Shown here piece by piece: positions 36,495 to 49,500 of a stretch of 64,000 nt of DNA. The translations under genes were made by a program, and so were the position numbers. How positions within the stretch are numbered: position 1 is the first letter of the stretch; each line of letters begins with the position of its first letter. Where the stretch lies: the NCBI GenBank assembly GCA_026686845.1, contig JAIVEN010000022.1, forward strand, positions 22,356,001-22,420,000, written 5' to 3'. The notes below the pieces were generated by a model that was not told where the DNA came from, ran no database searches, and saw only the letters and a program-made list of their open reading frames with translations. This DNA comes from Adenanthera pavonina. Lineage: Eukaryota > Streptophyta > Magnoliopsida > Fabales > Fabaceae.

Positions 36495-37260
36495 TATGGT
36501 GTCTAGTGTTTTCTCTTACAATTTATGATGTTCTTGAGTAGTTGCAAGGAAAAGATTTTCCAATTGGTCTCTCACTAGTTGACATTGACTATAAGAAGAG
36601 CTTTTTTTAGCAAAGGGAAGACTTCTTGCATGACCTTTTCAAATGTATTCCCTTATGTCCTTTTAAACTTTTTTGTCTTGTGTTTTTTCTATTTTAATTT
36701 ATTCTTTTATAGACAATTTCCTTTGTTGATCTGGTCCTTCTTTCATTACCATTTTCATAGCCACTAACTTGATATAATTTATGATTTTGATTTGTTTTTA
36801 TTGGACTTTTAGTCAATTTTGTACCAAATTTGAAGCAAATGGCCTATATTGGAACACCAATTATTTTAGCCCTCAACTATAAGTTTTAGAGTTCAATATA
36901 CTTTTGTTACATTTTATTTATTTTGCTGTACTTTTTTTTATTGTAGATCTATTTGGTATATAAACAATGTTCCTTGCTATGAGATTATTGGGTTTAACAT
37001 TTAAGCGTACACTACAGGTAAGATGTTTAAAAAACATTATGATAGAAAACGCTTTGATAACATATTTTGAATATTTGTTATTTATGTGGTGAACTATCTA
37101 ATAAGAGAGCAACACCAATGCAAATAGTGGTTATCCAGTGGGGACAAAATCAGAGTGTTTACATGGGAAAAGAGGAATTATTGAGTGGTTAAACTTGATA
37201 TTTTACTTTTGTTTTATCCATAGGATCTCAATTTATTTTTGTTTTTATTTAATGAGGTTT
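36495..37260. other. Gene-free AT-rich DNA
   Basis: No gene, TIR or LTR recognised. A short frame at 36579-36767 shows no family signature. Confidence 0.45.
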
Positions 37261-37931
37261 TCCTTACATGCCCTGAGTGGGTAACTGTATTAATGTATTA
37301 ATTTAGATGTGGTTGGTTTTCCACTTTAGGCAAATCAAACCATATTCATTGGCAAAATAGAACTTTTCAAAAGGCATGTAGGCATTTATTATTTAGCCAA
37401 GGGGGTAGCATTTCCTTTATTGTTTCTATCTTTTTTTGCGCACCTCCCAAGTTTTTGTGAGGAATTGACATGAATACAAATTAAAGAGTAAAAACCACAA
37501 GTAAGTTTTGCCTCAATAATGCAAATCAAGGAGTAAAAACATAATTTTTTACTGTTAAGTTAAGAAGGAGAACAATGGATTACTTTCTATAAGATTTCAC
37601 ATTTGAGACTTAATTTTAGTTGTAACTTGTTGATCTTTGTGAAGTCCAACTAAGTTTTCTCGCAAAATGATATATTGACACTTACAACTTTTTGCCAATA
37701 TCTCTATGGTTAATTGAAGCAGTTTTTTTTTTATTAGGTTGTTCTCTTGGAGTTAGGGGAAAGACTTGAGGGATGAATTGACACTAATTACTCATTTGGA
37801 CTTCCCAATTTTAATAACACTCCATGTAAATGATGAGCATCCTACCATATGAGTAATTAGTGTCTATTCATCCCTCAAGTCTTTCCCAATTTTAATAACA
37901 CTCCATATAAATAATGAGCATCCTACCATAG
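37261..37931 (+). repeat. Dispersed repeat R1, copy 2, with hairpin and local duplication
   Basis: 37261-37800 is the reverse-complement counterpart of 8370-8955. Its end is followed by a 36-bp hairpin: 37760-37795 pairs with 37849-37884 with one mismatch. A ~48-bp direct duplication containing CAATTTTAATAACACTCCAT is at 37801-37848 and 37883-37931. The hairpin arm is the same GAGTAATTAGTGT edge that bounds copy 1, so the edge of the repeat itself has been duplicated in inverse order. Confidence 0.7.
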
Positions 37932-38349
37932 AATTCATGTCTTAAAAAGTTTGTTATAAAAAAAAAATCAAGTCCCACTTTCTTAGAAAAATAAAAACAT
38001 ATTTTTTACTTGAAAAATGTATCTAAATTTTGTGTATCAATAGAATTAGTAATAATTTTTTATTTTATATGAATGGTGGTTATATTAGTGGAAGGGACTT
38101 GATTTCCCCTCAATAAAATTAAAGATTTAGATCTTGTAGATGAAAAAAAGTAGATTCGGAGAGCTATGCTATTGAACTCAACAATACTCGAATTTGGTTG
38201 GATATACCAAATATTAGATAGTTGTATAAAAATAAACTTATTTTAATTTTCTAAATTTTTATGCCAAAAATTTTTTATTTTATATTTAATGATTGTTTAA
38301 AACGCCAATGATATTTATGGGTAGGAGGAAACAATATTTACCAGTGATA

Positions 38350-40560
38350 TACAACAACAATAACAACATTAGCCATATCTCATTAAGTAGGGTCGGTTAC
38401 ATGGATTAAACAATGTCAATGAGCTCTATCAAACACCATCTCTTTAGATAAATCATTTATCAAGAGGTCACGCCTTATAATTTCTCTCAGTGTCATTCTT
38501 GATCTTCCTATACACCTTTTAATAGGACTCTAAGTCATTTGATTAACTCTCCTTACTAATTCCTCTTATCTTCTTCTTTATATATGCCCAAACCACCTTA
38601 AACGATTTTCCATCATTTTCTCTTCGATAGGTGCTACTCTAATTTTTCCTCATATATAGTCATTTCGTATCTTATCCATTCTTATATGACCACATATCCA
38701 TCTCAACATTCTCACCTCTGCTACTCCCATCTTATACTTTTGTTGCATTTTCAGAGCCCAACATTCACTACCATATAGCATCATTGGCCTTATAGCAGTT
38801 CGATAAAATTTCCATCTAAGTTTAGTAGGTACCTTACAGTTACAAATAACTCTTGAAACTTTTCTCCACTTTAACCACCCAACTTGTATCCTATGCATAA
38901 CATTCCCATTAATTTCACTATCATTCTGTATAATTGATCCCAAATACTTAAATTTTGACACTTCTAGAATGATTTGCTCTCCAATTTTTTTCTCTAAGTC
39001 ATTTCTAACTAGTCTCTTGTTAAATTTGCAATACATATATATTTCATTTTACTTTTACTTAAGCGGAAGCCTTTTGATTTCAAAGTATATCTCCATAATT
39101 CAAGTTTAGAGTTGACATCGTCTTTTGAGTTTTCAATTAAGACTATATTATCTGTGAAAAGTATACACTTAGGAATTTCTTCTTGTATATGTTCTGTTAG
39201 AACATTCAAAACCAAATCAAACAAGTATGGACTTAAAAAAGATCCTTGATGTAAACCTATCCTTTTAAGAAAGTCCTTTGTCTCACCTTCAAGAGTTCTT
39301 ACACTTGTTATTATCCCTTTATATATATCTTTTATGGCTCGAATATAAGCCACACGAACATCTTTCTTCTCCATTGCTTTCTAAAATACATTTCTTGGTA
39401 CTCTATCATAGACTTTTTCCAAATCAATGAAAACTATATACAAATTTCTCTCTTTACTCCGATTTCTTTCAATCAAACCCCTTAATAAATAAATAATCTC
39501 TATTATAGACCATCCTGACATAAATCTAAATTGGTTCTCTGAAATATGAGACTCTTTTTTAGTCCATGCTCAATCACTCTTTTCCAAAGTTTCATGGTAT
39601 GATTTATAAGTTTTATTCCCCGATAATTATTATAATTCTGAATATTCCCCTTGTTCTTATATATGGGTATAAAAGTGTTTTTTTCTTCATTTTTCTAGCA
39701 TTTTCTTTGACCTTAAAATTTCGTTAAAAAGTTTAGTTAGCCACAAAACCCCTTTGTCTTCTAAGCATTTCCAAACTTTGATAGGAATGTCATCAGGACC
39801 AATAGTTTTACCATTATCTATTCTCTTAAGAGTTTCTTTCACCTCTCCAATCCGGATCCTACGATAGAAACTTAAATTCAATTCATCTTCGTAAGTTGTT
39901 AATTCTTTTGTATTACTAGTCATATCCAATCCATTATTGAAAAACTTATAAAAGTATTTCTTCCAACTTTCTTTGATACCATTATTAGTAACAAAAACTT
40001 TTCCTTCCTTATCCTTAATGCATCTTATCTGATCCAAATCTCTTAATTTTCTTTTCCTATTCTTAGCAATTTTATAAATCTTGCGTTCATCATTCTTTGT
40101 TCCTAAATCTTGGTATAATTTCTCAACAACTTTAGATCGAATCTCGCTCACTACTTTCTTAATCTCCTTTTTAGCTTAGTGATAACTCTTCCAATTTTCC
40201 TTATTATTGTACTAGTGTAAGGCTTTGAAAACATTTTTTTATATATTTAACCTTCTCTTGTACACTTTCATTCCACAACCAAGACTCTTTATCTATAAGT
40301 CCAAAACCTTTAAATTCACCCAAGACTACTTTAGCGGTATTTCTGATTCTTTTAGCCATTTCATATCATAAGATGTTAGCACTTTCTTGCAAATCCTAAA
40401 GACCTTCCTCCAATACTTTTCCCGTAAAGGTCAATTGTTGCTCATCTTTTAATTGTTACCACTTAATTATGGAATTCAAGGTTTTTTTACTTTTAAATTT
40501 ATGGTTCTTAACTTGCACATCAAGGATCAATACCCTATGTATTTGGTTACTATATCAAAA
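38350..40560 (-). pseudogene. RTE-type LINE, 5'-truncated and broken
   Basis: On the minus strand. The 5' end enters within the last part of the endonuclease (QIHRVLILDVQVKN near 40510-40545). A linker (LGEFKGFGLIDKESWLWNE) and RT follow: NGKTIGPDDIPIKVWKCL, then YIRAIKDIYKGIITSVRT, GLHQGSFLSPYLFDLVLN and the catalytic block CILFTDNIVLIE, which in active relatives is FADD. Then come LGSIIQNDSEINGNV and GSECWALKMQQKYKMGVAEVRMLRWICG. The 3' end carries the GTCGG/TACATG block and a TTG-rich tail (38350-38375 on plus as CAACAACAATAACAAC), as in plant RTE LINEs. Stops and frameshifts separate 40151-39687, 39374-39009 and 39036-38650. Confidence 0.88.
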
Positions 40561-40569
40561 GAAAATTAA

Positions 40570-42480
40570 AAAAAAAAGAAAGAAGTTTACGCCAAATACA
40601 TATTTGATATCATAGATTACCATGGCAAAAAGCCAAGTCATCCCCAAGATTTTGAGATAATATCAGAAAAAAATTAATAAAATAAGAATTAAGAAGTGCG
40701 CTGGGAGAGCCACCAGTGTTCCATGTTCTGTTCTCTTTATTCTCGTGTTATATTATTATTGTTTAATAATGAATTAAATAATTTTTAAAAATGTATTTTT
40801 TATTTATAAAATTATTATTTTTTTCATTCTATTTATATATTTCATTTTGTTTTGAGTATCAATTGGGACTTCATAGCTTCAATCTCATTGATCGAAGCCA
40901 AAAGGCCTTCATCATAATCATTACTTGAAAGAATCATCAGTGTTCGTGTCTTGTTCATATAGTAGATGCGCCGAAATTTTTGAAAATATCAATTTTATTT
41001 TATTCGATATATCAAATTGTCTCTTTTATGATTGTAGGCTTATGGCTTACGATGCGAAGCGTCAATAAAACCTTAACGGGAGCATAGCTAAAAGCATCGG
41101 ACTAATTTTTTAACAGTGAAATAAAGTGGAAGATAAAATAAAAAATAATTTGACAGGTACAAATATACATTTGTATTTTAATAAAACCAATAAAAAGTAA
41201 CAGTTATTATTAAATAATTAAATTAGATGTTAAATATTTAATTTAATAAAGAGAATATAAGTAATATAAATATTAAATTGATAGGGAATTATATAAATAT
41301 TATTTATAGGTCATGAAATGTGTAGCTCCTCTCAATCTCTAATCAATACAATATTTTTTATTCTGTCAATTTTCTATACATACCATTGAATTCTGTCTGA
41401 CTTTGTTTTATTTGTTTCAATATTTCTTTACATATTTTAACAGAATTTACTTATTAAAAAGATAAATACAACTTTAAAAATTTTTTTAAATCATTTCTCA
41501 TACATAATGTTCACATTAAACAGATTTTAAAAATTTCACTCAAATTTCCAGGATTAAAAAGCCAATTATAGTATAATGGAGAGGGTTAATAATAAAGTAT
41601 TGGCTTATTTAATGGGTCAACTAGTTGAATGAATTGAATGAGTTAATCTAATTAAGTCATGATTAAATAGGCCAACCCATAATGAGAAAAGAATGATACA
41701 TTAAAACTATATTATTTGATGAGATATTGAAAATTGTCCTATGATATCATCTTAAGGTCAAGTAAGAATTTTTTAAAATATGCTTTTATTATGTTTTATT
41801 ACTTGCATTTATTAATATATTCATATGTTGATTTATTATTTACACCAACTAATGAATTCTCAATGTCAATATCAAAATTACATTTTTATAGGATCTACTA
41901 GAATATACCATGCGTCATGAAGTTCTATAAATAAGAGTTAAGGTGATAAAACTTGATATTATAATGGGGGGAATTACTGTTAAAGACTAGTACAGTAAAC
42001 TGATAAGAAAGAATAATTTTAGTTGAAAAAAGTGTTAAAATTTAAAATACTAAATAGTAAAATTGAAAAAAATGAGTAATAACATATCCCATTTTGTAAT
42101 AAATTTATTATTTTGGTCCCTAACTATAATACCCCTTATAATGTTTTTGTTTTAAATCATGTATATTCTACATTTTTTAATATCTTTCATTTTATCTATT
42201 TAAATATTATTTTACTAATTTCTGATAAGTACAATGATGATAACAGTATTTCACACTAATTTTATTTTATTTATTAACATACATTAAAAAATAAAAATTA
42301 TATTATTTATTAGTCATATATAATGTGTCTCATCTTAAATTTCACTTTCAATTTGAGGTTGCATCATATGACAAAAGTAATTTTCTTTTACCACTACAAT
42401 ACTACTTACTGGTAAGTATAAAAATTGAGGCAGTACATATGTTTTAACTTCAATTTTCTTTTTAAATTTCTGAACTCAAA
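40570..42480. other. AT-rich intergenic DNA upstream of the MBD gene
   Basis: No open frame or transposon end recognised. The composition is strongly AT-rich. It presumably includes the distal promoter of the gene that starts near 42.5 kb. Confidence 0.5.
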
Positions 42481-42507
42481 ATCCATCAGACGTTTCTTGT
42501 AATTAAA

Positions 42508-42516
42508 ACACGTGGC
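42508..42516 (+). promoter_or_regulatory. G-box/ABRE-like site
   Basis: ACACGTGGC, the core bound by bZIP and bHLH factors and part of the abscisic-acid response element, lies about 100-200 bp before the likely leader exon of the MBD gene. Position is consistent with a proximal promoter; function is inferred. Confidence 0.4.
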
Positions 42517-42584
42517 TTTTGAGTCTCATTCGTGGACTCTGCTTCCATATCTAGAGAACTTCCAAATGTCTCTGTAGGTCAGAC

Positions 42585-42712
42585 TGCTTCACCTCTTTTG
42601 TCGGAACACTTTGGGATCTCGCTGTTCCTTAATCCGTCCGTCATCACCGATCATATGGCCGATCGTAGCTCGGCGGCACCATCCTGTAGAGAATAGTGGT
42701 CGCAGAATTAGG
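42585..42712 (+). other. Likely 5' leader exon of the MBD gene with an upstream ORF
   Basis: The base composition becomes GC-richer (TCCGTCCGTCATCACCGATC) and the segment ends at a plausible donor (GG|GTACCT at 42713). It contains a 13-codon upstream ORF at 42655-42696 (MADRSSAAPSCRE, then TAG) that could lower translation. Further leader sequence may lie between 43250 and 43574. The exon's 5' edge is a guess. Confidence 0.4.
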
Positions 42713-43574
42713 GTACCTCATTATTTGCTCTTAATGTTCATTGTTATATATTCGAGCTGATTTTGGGATTTACTGTTTTTTTGGGTAATATCTGATTACC
42801 TTATTCTCTGTTTGGACCTACTTATTTGAGTGAGAATGTGCGTTTTGGTGTTAATCCTTTCACTCATAACATGGATGAGGAAAATCATCTTCTCCTGTGC
42901 GTAGGAATGAAGAAAAAGAAAGAATATGGTAGATGTACGCATATTGGTTCATCTTTTGGTTTAATTCGCTTTTGAAGTTAAGACATAGAGTTTGGAGCTG
43001 CATCTTTCTTTGCTATTTTGAAATGAATCTTAATTCTTGTTGTTGCCTCAAGTAAATTCGAAAATATTGGAGAATTCATACCAAAATGGTGAGAATAAGA
43101 ATGTATTTATTTGCAGCTGGTTTTAGTCGTAGGGAATAGGATTGCAAATTACTAATGCATCAATGCATTTATCATGTCTTGATATATTGTCAATCGTTAT
43201 TTCTCATTCTCTTTACTTCAGTGTTGTGTTTCCCGAAGGAACCCTAAACGAGATGGTCATTTATGGCCTGAAATAGATTCCTTTTGATGCTCACAATGTT
43301 GGATAGGAAAGTGACAATTCCACAGAGGGTTGAGTCAGTTTCTAGTATGTTTGTTACTTACTGAGTGTCCTTGTCAGTACAATGAAGAACTCAGAGTGCT
43401 TGGTTCTAGCAGATGGAATAAGTCATAAAAAATAAATGGAAATAAGGACGACACTTGAGCTCCAACAGCTTTCACAAGTTTGAAACAACAGAAAATATTC
43501 TTTTAGAAGATATCTCCAATCACCTGAAAAGGGATAAAACATACGTGGAAAGGTCTGAAGCAACCAATCAGAAG

Positions 43575-46500
43575 ATGGACAGTAGTACTGCAGGCAATTC
43601 GAAGCAAGTGAGTAAAAGTATTATATAGGCTTTTTTCTTTTTGGTCTCCGCAACTTTTTCTAAATCATTATCACTTGCCACTTGGTTGGTGATTGACAAT
43701 TTCAGATTGTAGAGAAAGCCAATGAACGTCCTGAATGGTTACCTGATGGCTGGAGTGTGGACTTCAGAACTTGAAAAAGTGGTGCAAATATGGGAGCTGG
43801 GTACAAGGTAGTGGACAATTTTAAGGAATTTGATTTAGATATTATTGCTGGATTCCATTGGCAATTCTTATTAGCCCATCCTTTTTGTGTTTTATTTTCT
43901 TTTCAGCAGTAAGTTCTTATTGTTGCTACAAATACAGTTTACTTTTACAGAGGAGCTAAGCAATAAACGTTGTCACTAGTGCACTGTCACTTTCACACTT
44001 CTTAAACTTCTAGCATTGAACCATAATATAATTTTTCTTACTATCATATGTAGCAGAAAGCTTTTTTTGGAAGTCCAAAATCTGATTCTATTTCCTAGTG
44101 ACGTTTAGCTATTTCCATAACACTTGAGTCATGCATGGAGGGACCATCACATGATCACCCAGACATGAAGTTGATCCCTATTTACATTTATGACTTTAGC
44201 ATATGATGCATACATGTGTAATTTCATATCACCAATGTGTTTGACTTGTGATTAATTGTCCCCAGTGACAGAGCTTGGATCCAGAGTAGAGGGGGCAAAA
44301 GAAATTAAATTTTTTATATTCTAGTTTTTAAAAAATTACTTTTATATATCTTTAATTTATACATCTTTAATTTATATTATATTTTTTAAAAAATTACTTT
44401 ATACATCTTTAATTTAACTCTTAACTTTCTAATGATAGCCTTGCTTCCTCCTAAATCAAGAACTAAGTTTGAATTTAAATGATCCGTGAACATAGTTCCT
44501 CCAAAAATACTATTGATATTAATATCAATAACTACACTTCTTAAATATTCATGAGTGAGGACATAGTTCCATTTATACTCAATAAACATGTAATGTATAC
44601 CAAGGATACACTCATAAAACACATCTTTACCAACAACATTATAACAATTCAATGAACAATTTAAATCATTTTGAAGGTAAAAATATTTGTTTGATGAAAC
44701 ATATAAATTCATGACTATTAATTTACCAAAAAAAACTTTAGTTACAGAGCTTTGCTGATACGATTTTATCTAACATCATACAAAAAAAGTTACAGAGCAC
44801 AATTGGACGTGAAGAAACAAAGCTAGATGAGAAGGACATAAATGATGAAGAAGCTGAAGCAGGGGGCAAGGTGGATGGAGAAGAAACCCTGTATAAAATC
44901 TGACTAAAGTTGTGATCAATTTAAAAAAAAAAACAGAGAGAGAGAAAGGTGAGGCAGAAGTGAGAAAAGAGGGAAAAAAAGGTAAAGAGAAAATAGTATA
45001 ATGAAAAAATAAAATAAAATAATTGATGGAAAAGAAGTAAAAAAAAAATGTGTGGGTTTAGTGGGTTCAAATTAAAATGTCAAGTAAAAAAATTGCATGT
45101 GTGGGTTTAGTAGGTTATAAATCTAATCATGAAGCTTTGTTTTTTTCTATAGAAGTTATATATGTAACACATGTATATGTGGGCTTAGTAAGCTCTAGTA
45201 CCAAATTGATGTAGGAAATTGGAAAAGAGAGGGAGCGAGAAGAAGAAAGAGGGAGGAAATAGAGAGAACGGAGGGAGAAGAGTGAAACAAGGGAGAGGGT
45301 AATTGAAAAATTACTCAAACTTTATTCAAGTGCCAAAAGAATCACAAGTTCAATAACCCTAGGGCTTCTTATGGAGCGCTCGTGTGTGTTAGGGGTGGGC
45401 CACTCCCAAACCACGTTTTGAGCATAAGCTGCTTCAAAGCAGCTTATGTGTTTTGCAGTAGCCCTAGTCCTCAACCTAGTATAAAGTACTTAAATCCAAA
45501 AAAATAAAATCCTTATTCAAACTACTTTAAATCTAAACAAAAGATAAATCCTAATTTGAAATAAATTGAATCCTAAAGATCAAATAAAATAAATAAACTA
45601 AATTAAACGTTCTTTTTACTGCTTGCATAGTTTTCAAATTTCCATCAGTGGATCTGTTGGGTCCGATTTAAAATGTCCAATTAAAAAAAAAAAATAAAAA
45701 CTACAGAAGATAGTCATAAATTAGGTCCAGTGGGCACAAAATGTTGAAAAATGTGTGGCCATAATATCATAACACAATACTACAGGGCATCTGCCCCCTT
45801 CAACCATGTGTGGCTCTGCCACAGGTTGTCCCACTTAAGCTGGGTTTTCTGACGTTTAGTTTGAGAACATACTCAAATTGTCTGCATAGTTATTTTCATG
45901 GTTAAAATCTACATGCTTTATGATATGATAATAATAAAAGAAATAAGAAATTAATTAGGATAGTTATATGAGGATGGTTGTTAATGACCATTAGTGTCTT
46001 GTGTGTCTATAATAGGCACGAGGGGTCCTTTTATGATTCAGGTTTCGCTGCTCAATGAGAAATTGAATTTCAGTTATGTTCTCCATTCTCTCTATCTACT
46101 CCTATCTATCTATTCTTTCTCTCCATTCTTCTGTCTACTTCTCTATTTCACTTCTATTTCTATTCTATTTTCCTCGTTTACCTCATTCTTTATAACACTT
46201 TAATTGATGTGAATATGCGATTTAATACATGTTCTTGGCAAAATTTTAATTTCTCTTCTTGTTTAGTTGTTGGATTACCAAGTTTCTGGTATTTTTATTA
46301 CATAAAATAGCTTTCTCCTATGCTTTCTACATTTTGGTTCTCTACTAGTTATTATTTTTTTTATTATAACTATAGATTTTTTTAATGTATTTGCCTTCGT
46401 TAGTATTGAAGTTTATCTAAGACTAATTCATTGTTGCAGTGTTACATTGATCCATTGAATGGATACAAATTTTACTCGAAGCCTGAGGTATTAAGATATC

Positions 46501-49500
46501 TTGATGCTGTAAAGGGAAATTGTGGCAGTTCCAATAAGAAGGTGCTTTGTTTAATATGTTATTAAAGTACATTCTCCGAGCAATGTTTGTACTTGTACTT
46601 TTCACAGTTCTTTTCTTGGTTATTTATGAGCTTTATTTACAAGTTTACAGCATTTTGTTCTTCCTTTTACCATCCATTTATTGCTGTTGTGGGTATGCAG
46701 TTGATAGCTTCCCTAATTGGATTTTTTTGTGACAGATGAAATCATAACTGACTTGAAATTTGATAGGAGCCTTCTAACACTTCCAGAAAAACAGATTCAG
46801 GATAGTAGACTTTACAATGGAAAGCAACACTGAAAAGAGCATTTCATTCAACAATTTTGAGAGAAACAATACTCCAATGACTCTCAAAGCAAATCTCTCA
46901 GACAATGCATAAATATACACAATATTCACAAACTGATGGTAACATTGAGAAACCACAATAATACAGAGAAAATAGACCTGATTGCAAACATTCAAGATGC
47001 TAGTAGCTCAACCCAAGATTTCCTTCTGAAACTCTTGACATCTCTTTCCACTGGCCCCTACCTCCAAAATATTCAGTAACCATCCCTCTCCCAAACTCTC
47101 ATTTTCCTCTCCTTCTCACTATCCCTTTCTTTCCCACTGCTATCTCCACGTCCTTTGACTCTCTGGATGCTCTCTATTCTTAAAGCTCACTTTCTTTTTT
47201 TTCTTTTCCTTCTCTCTTATCATGCCTCCTCCGTCATAATAGGATTGATAGCAGTAGGCTTGGTATGCTATTGTTGACACCTAAAAATAAAACCTTTACT
47301 CCTGCAAATATATGTAGTAGCATGAGTAAGGATCATTCCCATGGAGAGTGCCTCACCTAGTTTCATGCTTTGTGAACAAGAAATTTTTTTTTTGGGTGGG
47401 GTTTAAATGAAAATACTGGTAGTAAGAAAAATAAACAAATCAAATTGAAATGTAGAAATCGATCAAGAAAACTAACCTTGGCCTAAGTCCACATCCACCA
47501 TTGAAGCCTTATAACTGATCATCAATGCAAGTATATATAAATTCACACCTTGAATATTCATTGATTGAACTATTTTTCCATCTCTTCTTAGTCGTAGTCA
47601 ACTAGAAAATAAGTGATCCAATTAACCATAACTATTGAACAACCCAAGTCAAGTGCTAAAGGTTAAGTTTAGTAGCATTTTTAGGAATTAGAGAGATTGA
47701 TGAAACTAAATGATATACGCAAAATGGTTGCATTTAATTTAGACAAGTGTTCTTCCTTAGTTCTATTAATTTATGATGCAGTAAATTTCCTAGTTGCTTC
47801 ATAGATTAGAGGGATCTAATCTAGCAATAGATGGTAACAAATAATAAACAAGCAGGCCTCCTAGTAATAAAGTTAGATAATCATGGAAATAAACACATAA
47901 GAACATTCAATACACTAAAGTATAAATTGAAAGATAAAAACAATAAGATCTCACAATTTATTGTTCCTGGGCTTCAGTTTTCTTTGACCAAGTATTGATG
48001 TTTAGCCGTGCATTGCCATGGATAATGACTCAAGGGAAAGTAGGAGAGAGGGGGAAGAGAAAATGCCTAGCCTGGCGTGTTTAGTGCAAAACAAAGGAGA
48101 GGGAGTGGCCTAACACTCCACTTGCCCCCAAACAAGGCTTTTGTAGCCTAGGGTTTTCCACAAAGACAGAAAAGGAAACCCTAATTAAAAAGCTACTAAA
48201 AATACACCAGGACATAATGTAGATCTCGGAACTTTGGCATGTAGTTTGACCATGATGTGTTCTATATCTTGTAACACGCAAAATATAAAAGTTGTAGCTC
48301 TCTTTCTAAGCTTTCTAATGGGTCTTGAATCACTGGAGTTCTAACAGGAGTTTATGAACAAATGTCAAAACTGTCCAATGCATGCGATTTGCTTTGTTTC
48401 TGCCTCAAATGTCTTTATTTATTTCATAGATTAAAATAGAAGTTTACTGTGTACAATGAGACACAAAATGAGCATGAAAGACCATGAAAAATTATGCGCT
48501 TATCAAGGATCACTAAAATCTAACCGCAAAATTCAATTTAACGAAAAAAATATTGACAATAAAGAATCTTTTATCTCATAACAAAAGAATTACTTAGCTT
48601 GTTTTCTGTTTTGTCCTGTGTCCCCCCTCCCTCCCCTCTTTTTTTTTTTTTCTTTTTCCCCCCTCTCCCTTTTTTCATGGATGCTTTCAAGTCCTATTTT
48701 GTCTTTGTTGTTCAGGTCACTTAAATGTTTAGAATCGTACTATTTACTTAGGCTGTGCGCCCGTGGCACCTTTCAATGCTTTAAACAACTATGATCATAA
48801 ATCAATAAAATTAAGACCAGTTACCTATGCAATGATATTTGAAGAGATTGAAGAGCCACAAGTGACTTGAGTCCTCACACATGTCTTCAATGAATGAAAA
48901 GTAGGAAGTGTGTAATTGTCTATGAAACGAAAATCTTGATTAAATAGTTGACAGGAGAAATCTGGTACAGTCTCCATAAACAACTTAAACATTTGAATTG
49001 TGTAGATATTGTTATTCAAATGTTATGTTATTTGTCTTTTCTTTTTGTTGCTATGTTGTCTTATTATCATCTGTATATGCTTTTGACTGTTGATTGATGC
49101 GTCAACTAGTGACTCAGATGCTAGGTGTCTTAGTTGATGTTATCCGTTTTGGTTGGTGGGTCCTTAGGTCTGTGTATATGATGCGAGAAACCCTTTTTGG
49201 AATGAATTAGACCAGTGACAAGGCTTATGGCTAAAGAAACCAGAAGCACCGATAGGATAAAAGAAGTCAAGAATGAACTTGGCCAGAACAAACACGATGT
49301 TGAGGACTTGTGATGAGAAGTTTCCACTCTCCGAGAACTTGTTATGACTATTGCAGAGTAGGCGGAAGTGGATAGGGCAGCAACCAAAGCGGACTGCAAG
49401 GCACACAAGGCTGAATGCTGAATGTGAAAAGACTCAACATGTCATTCGTGAAAACACTCTTCAGATGGCAAGGCTTATGAAGGCGCTGATAGGATGATCT

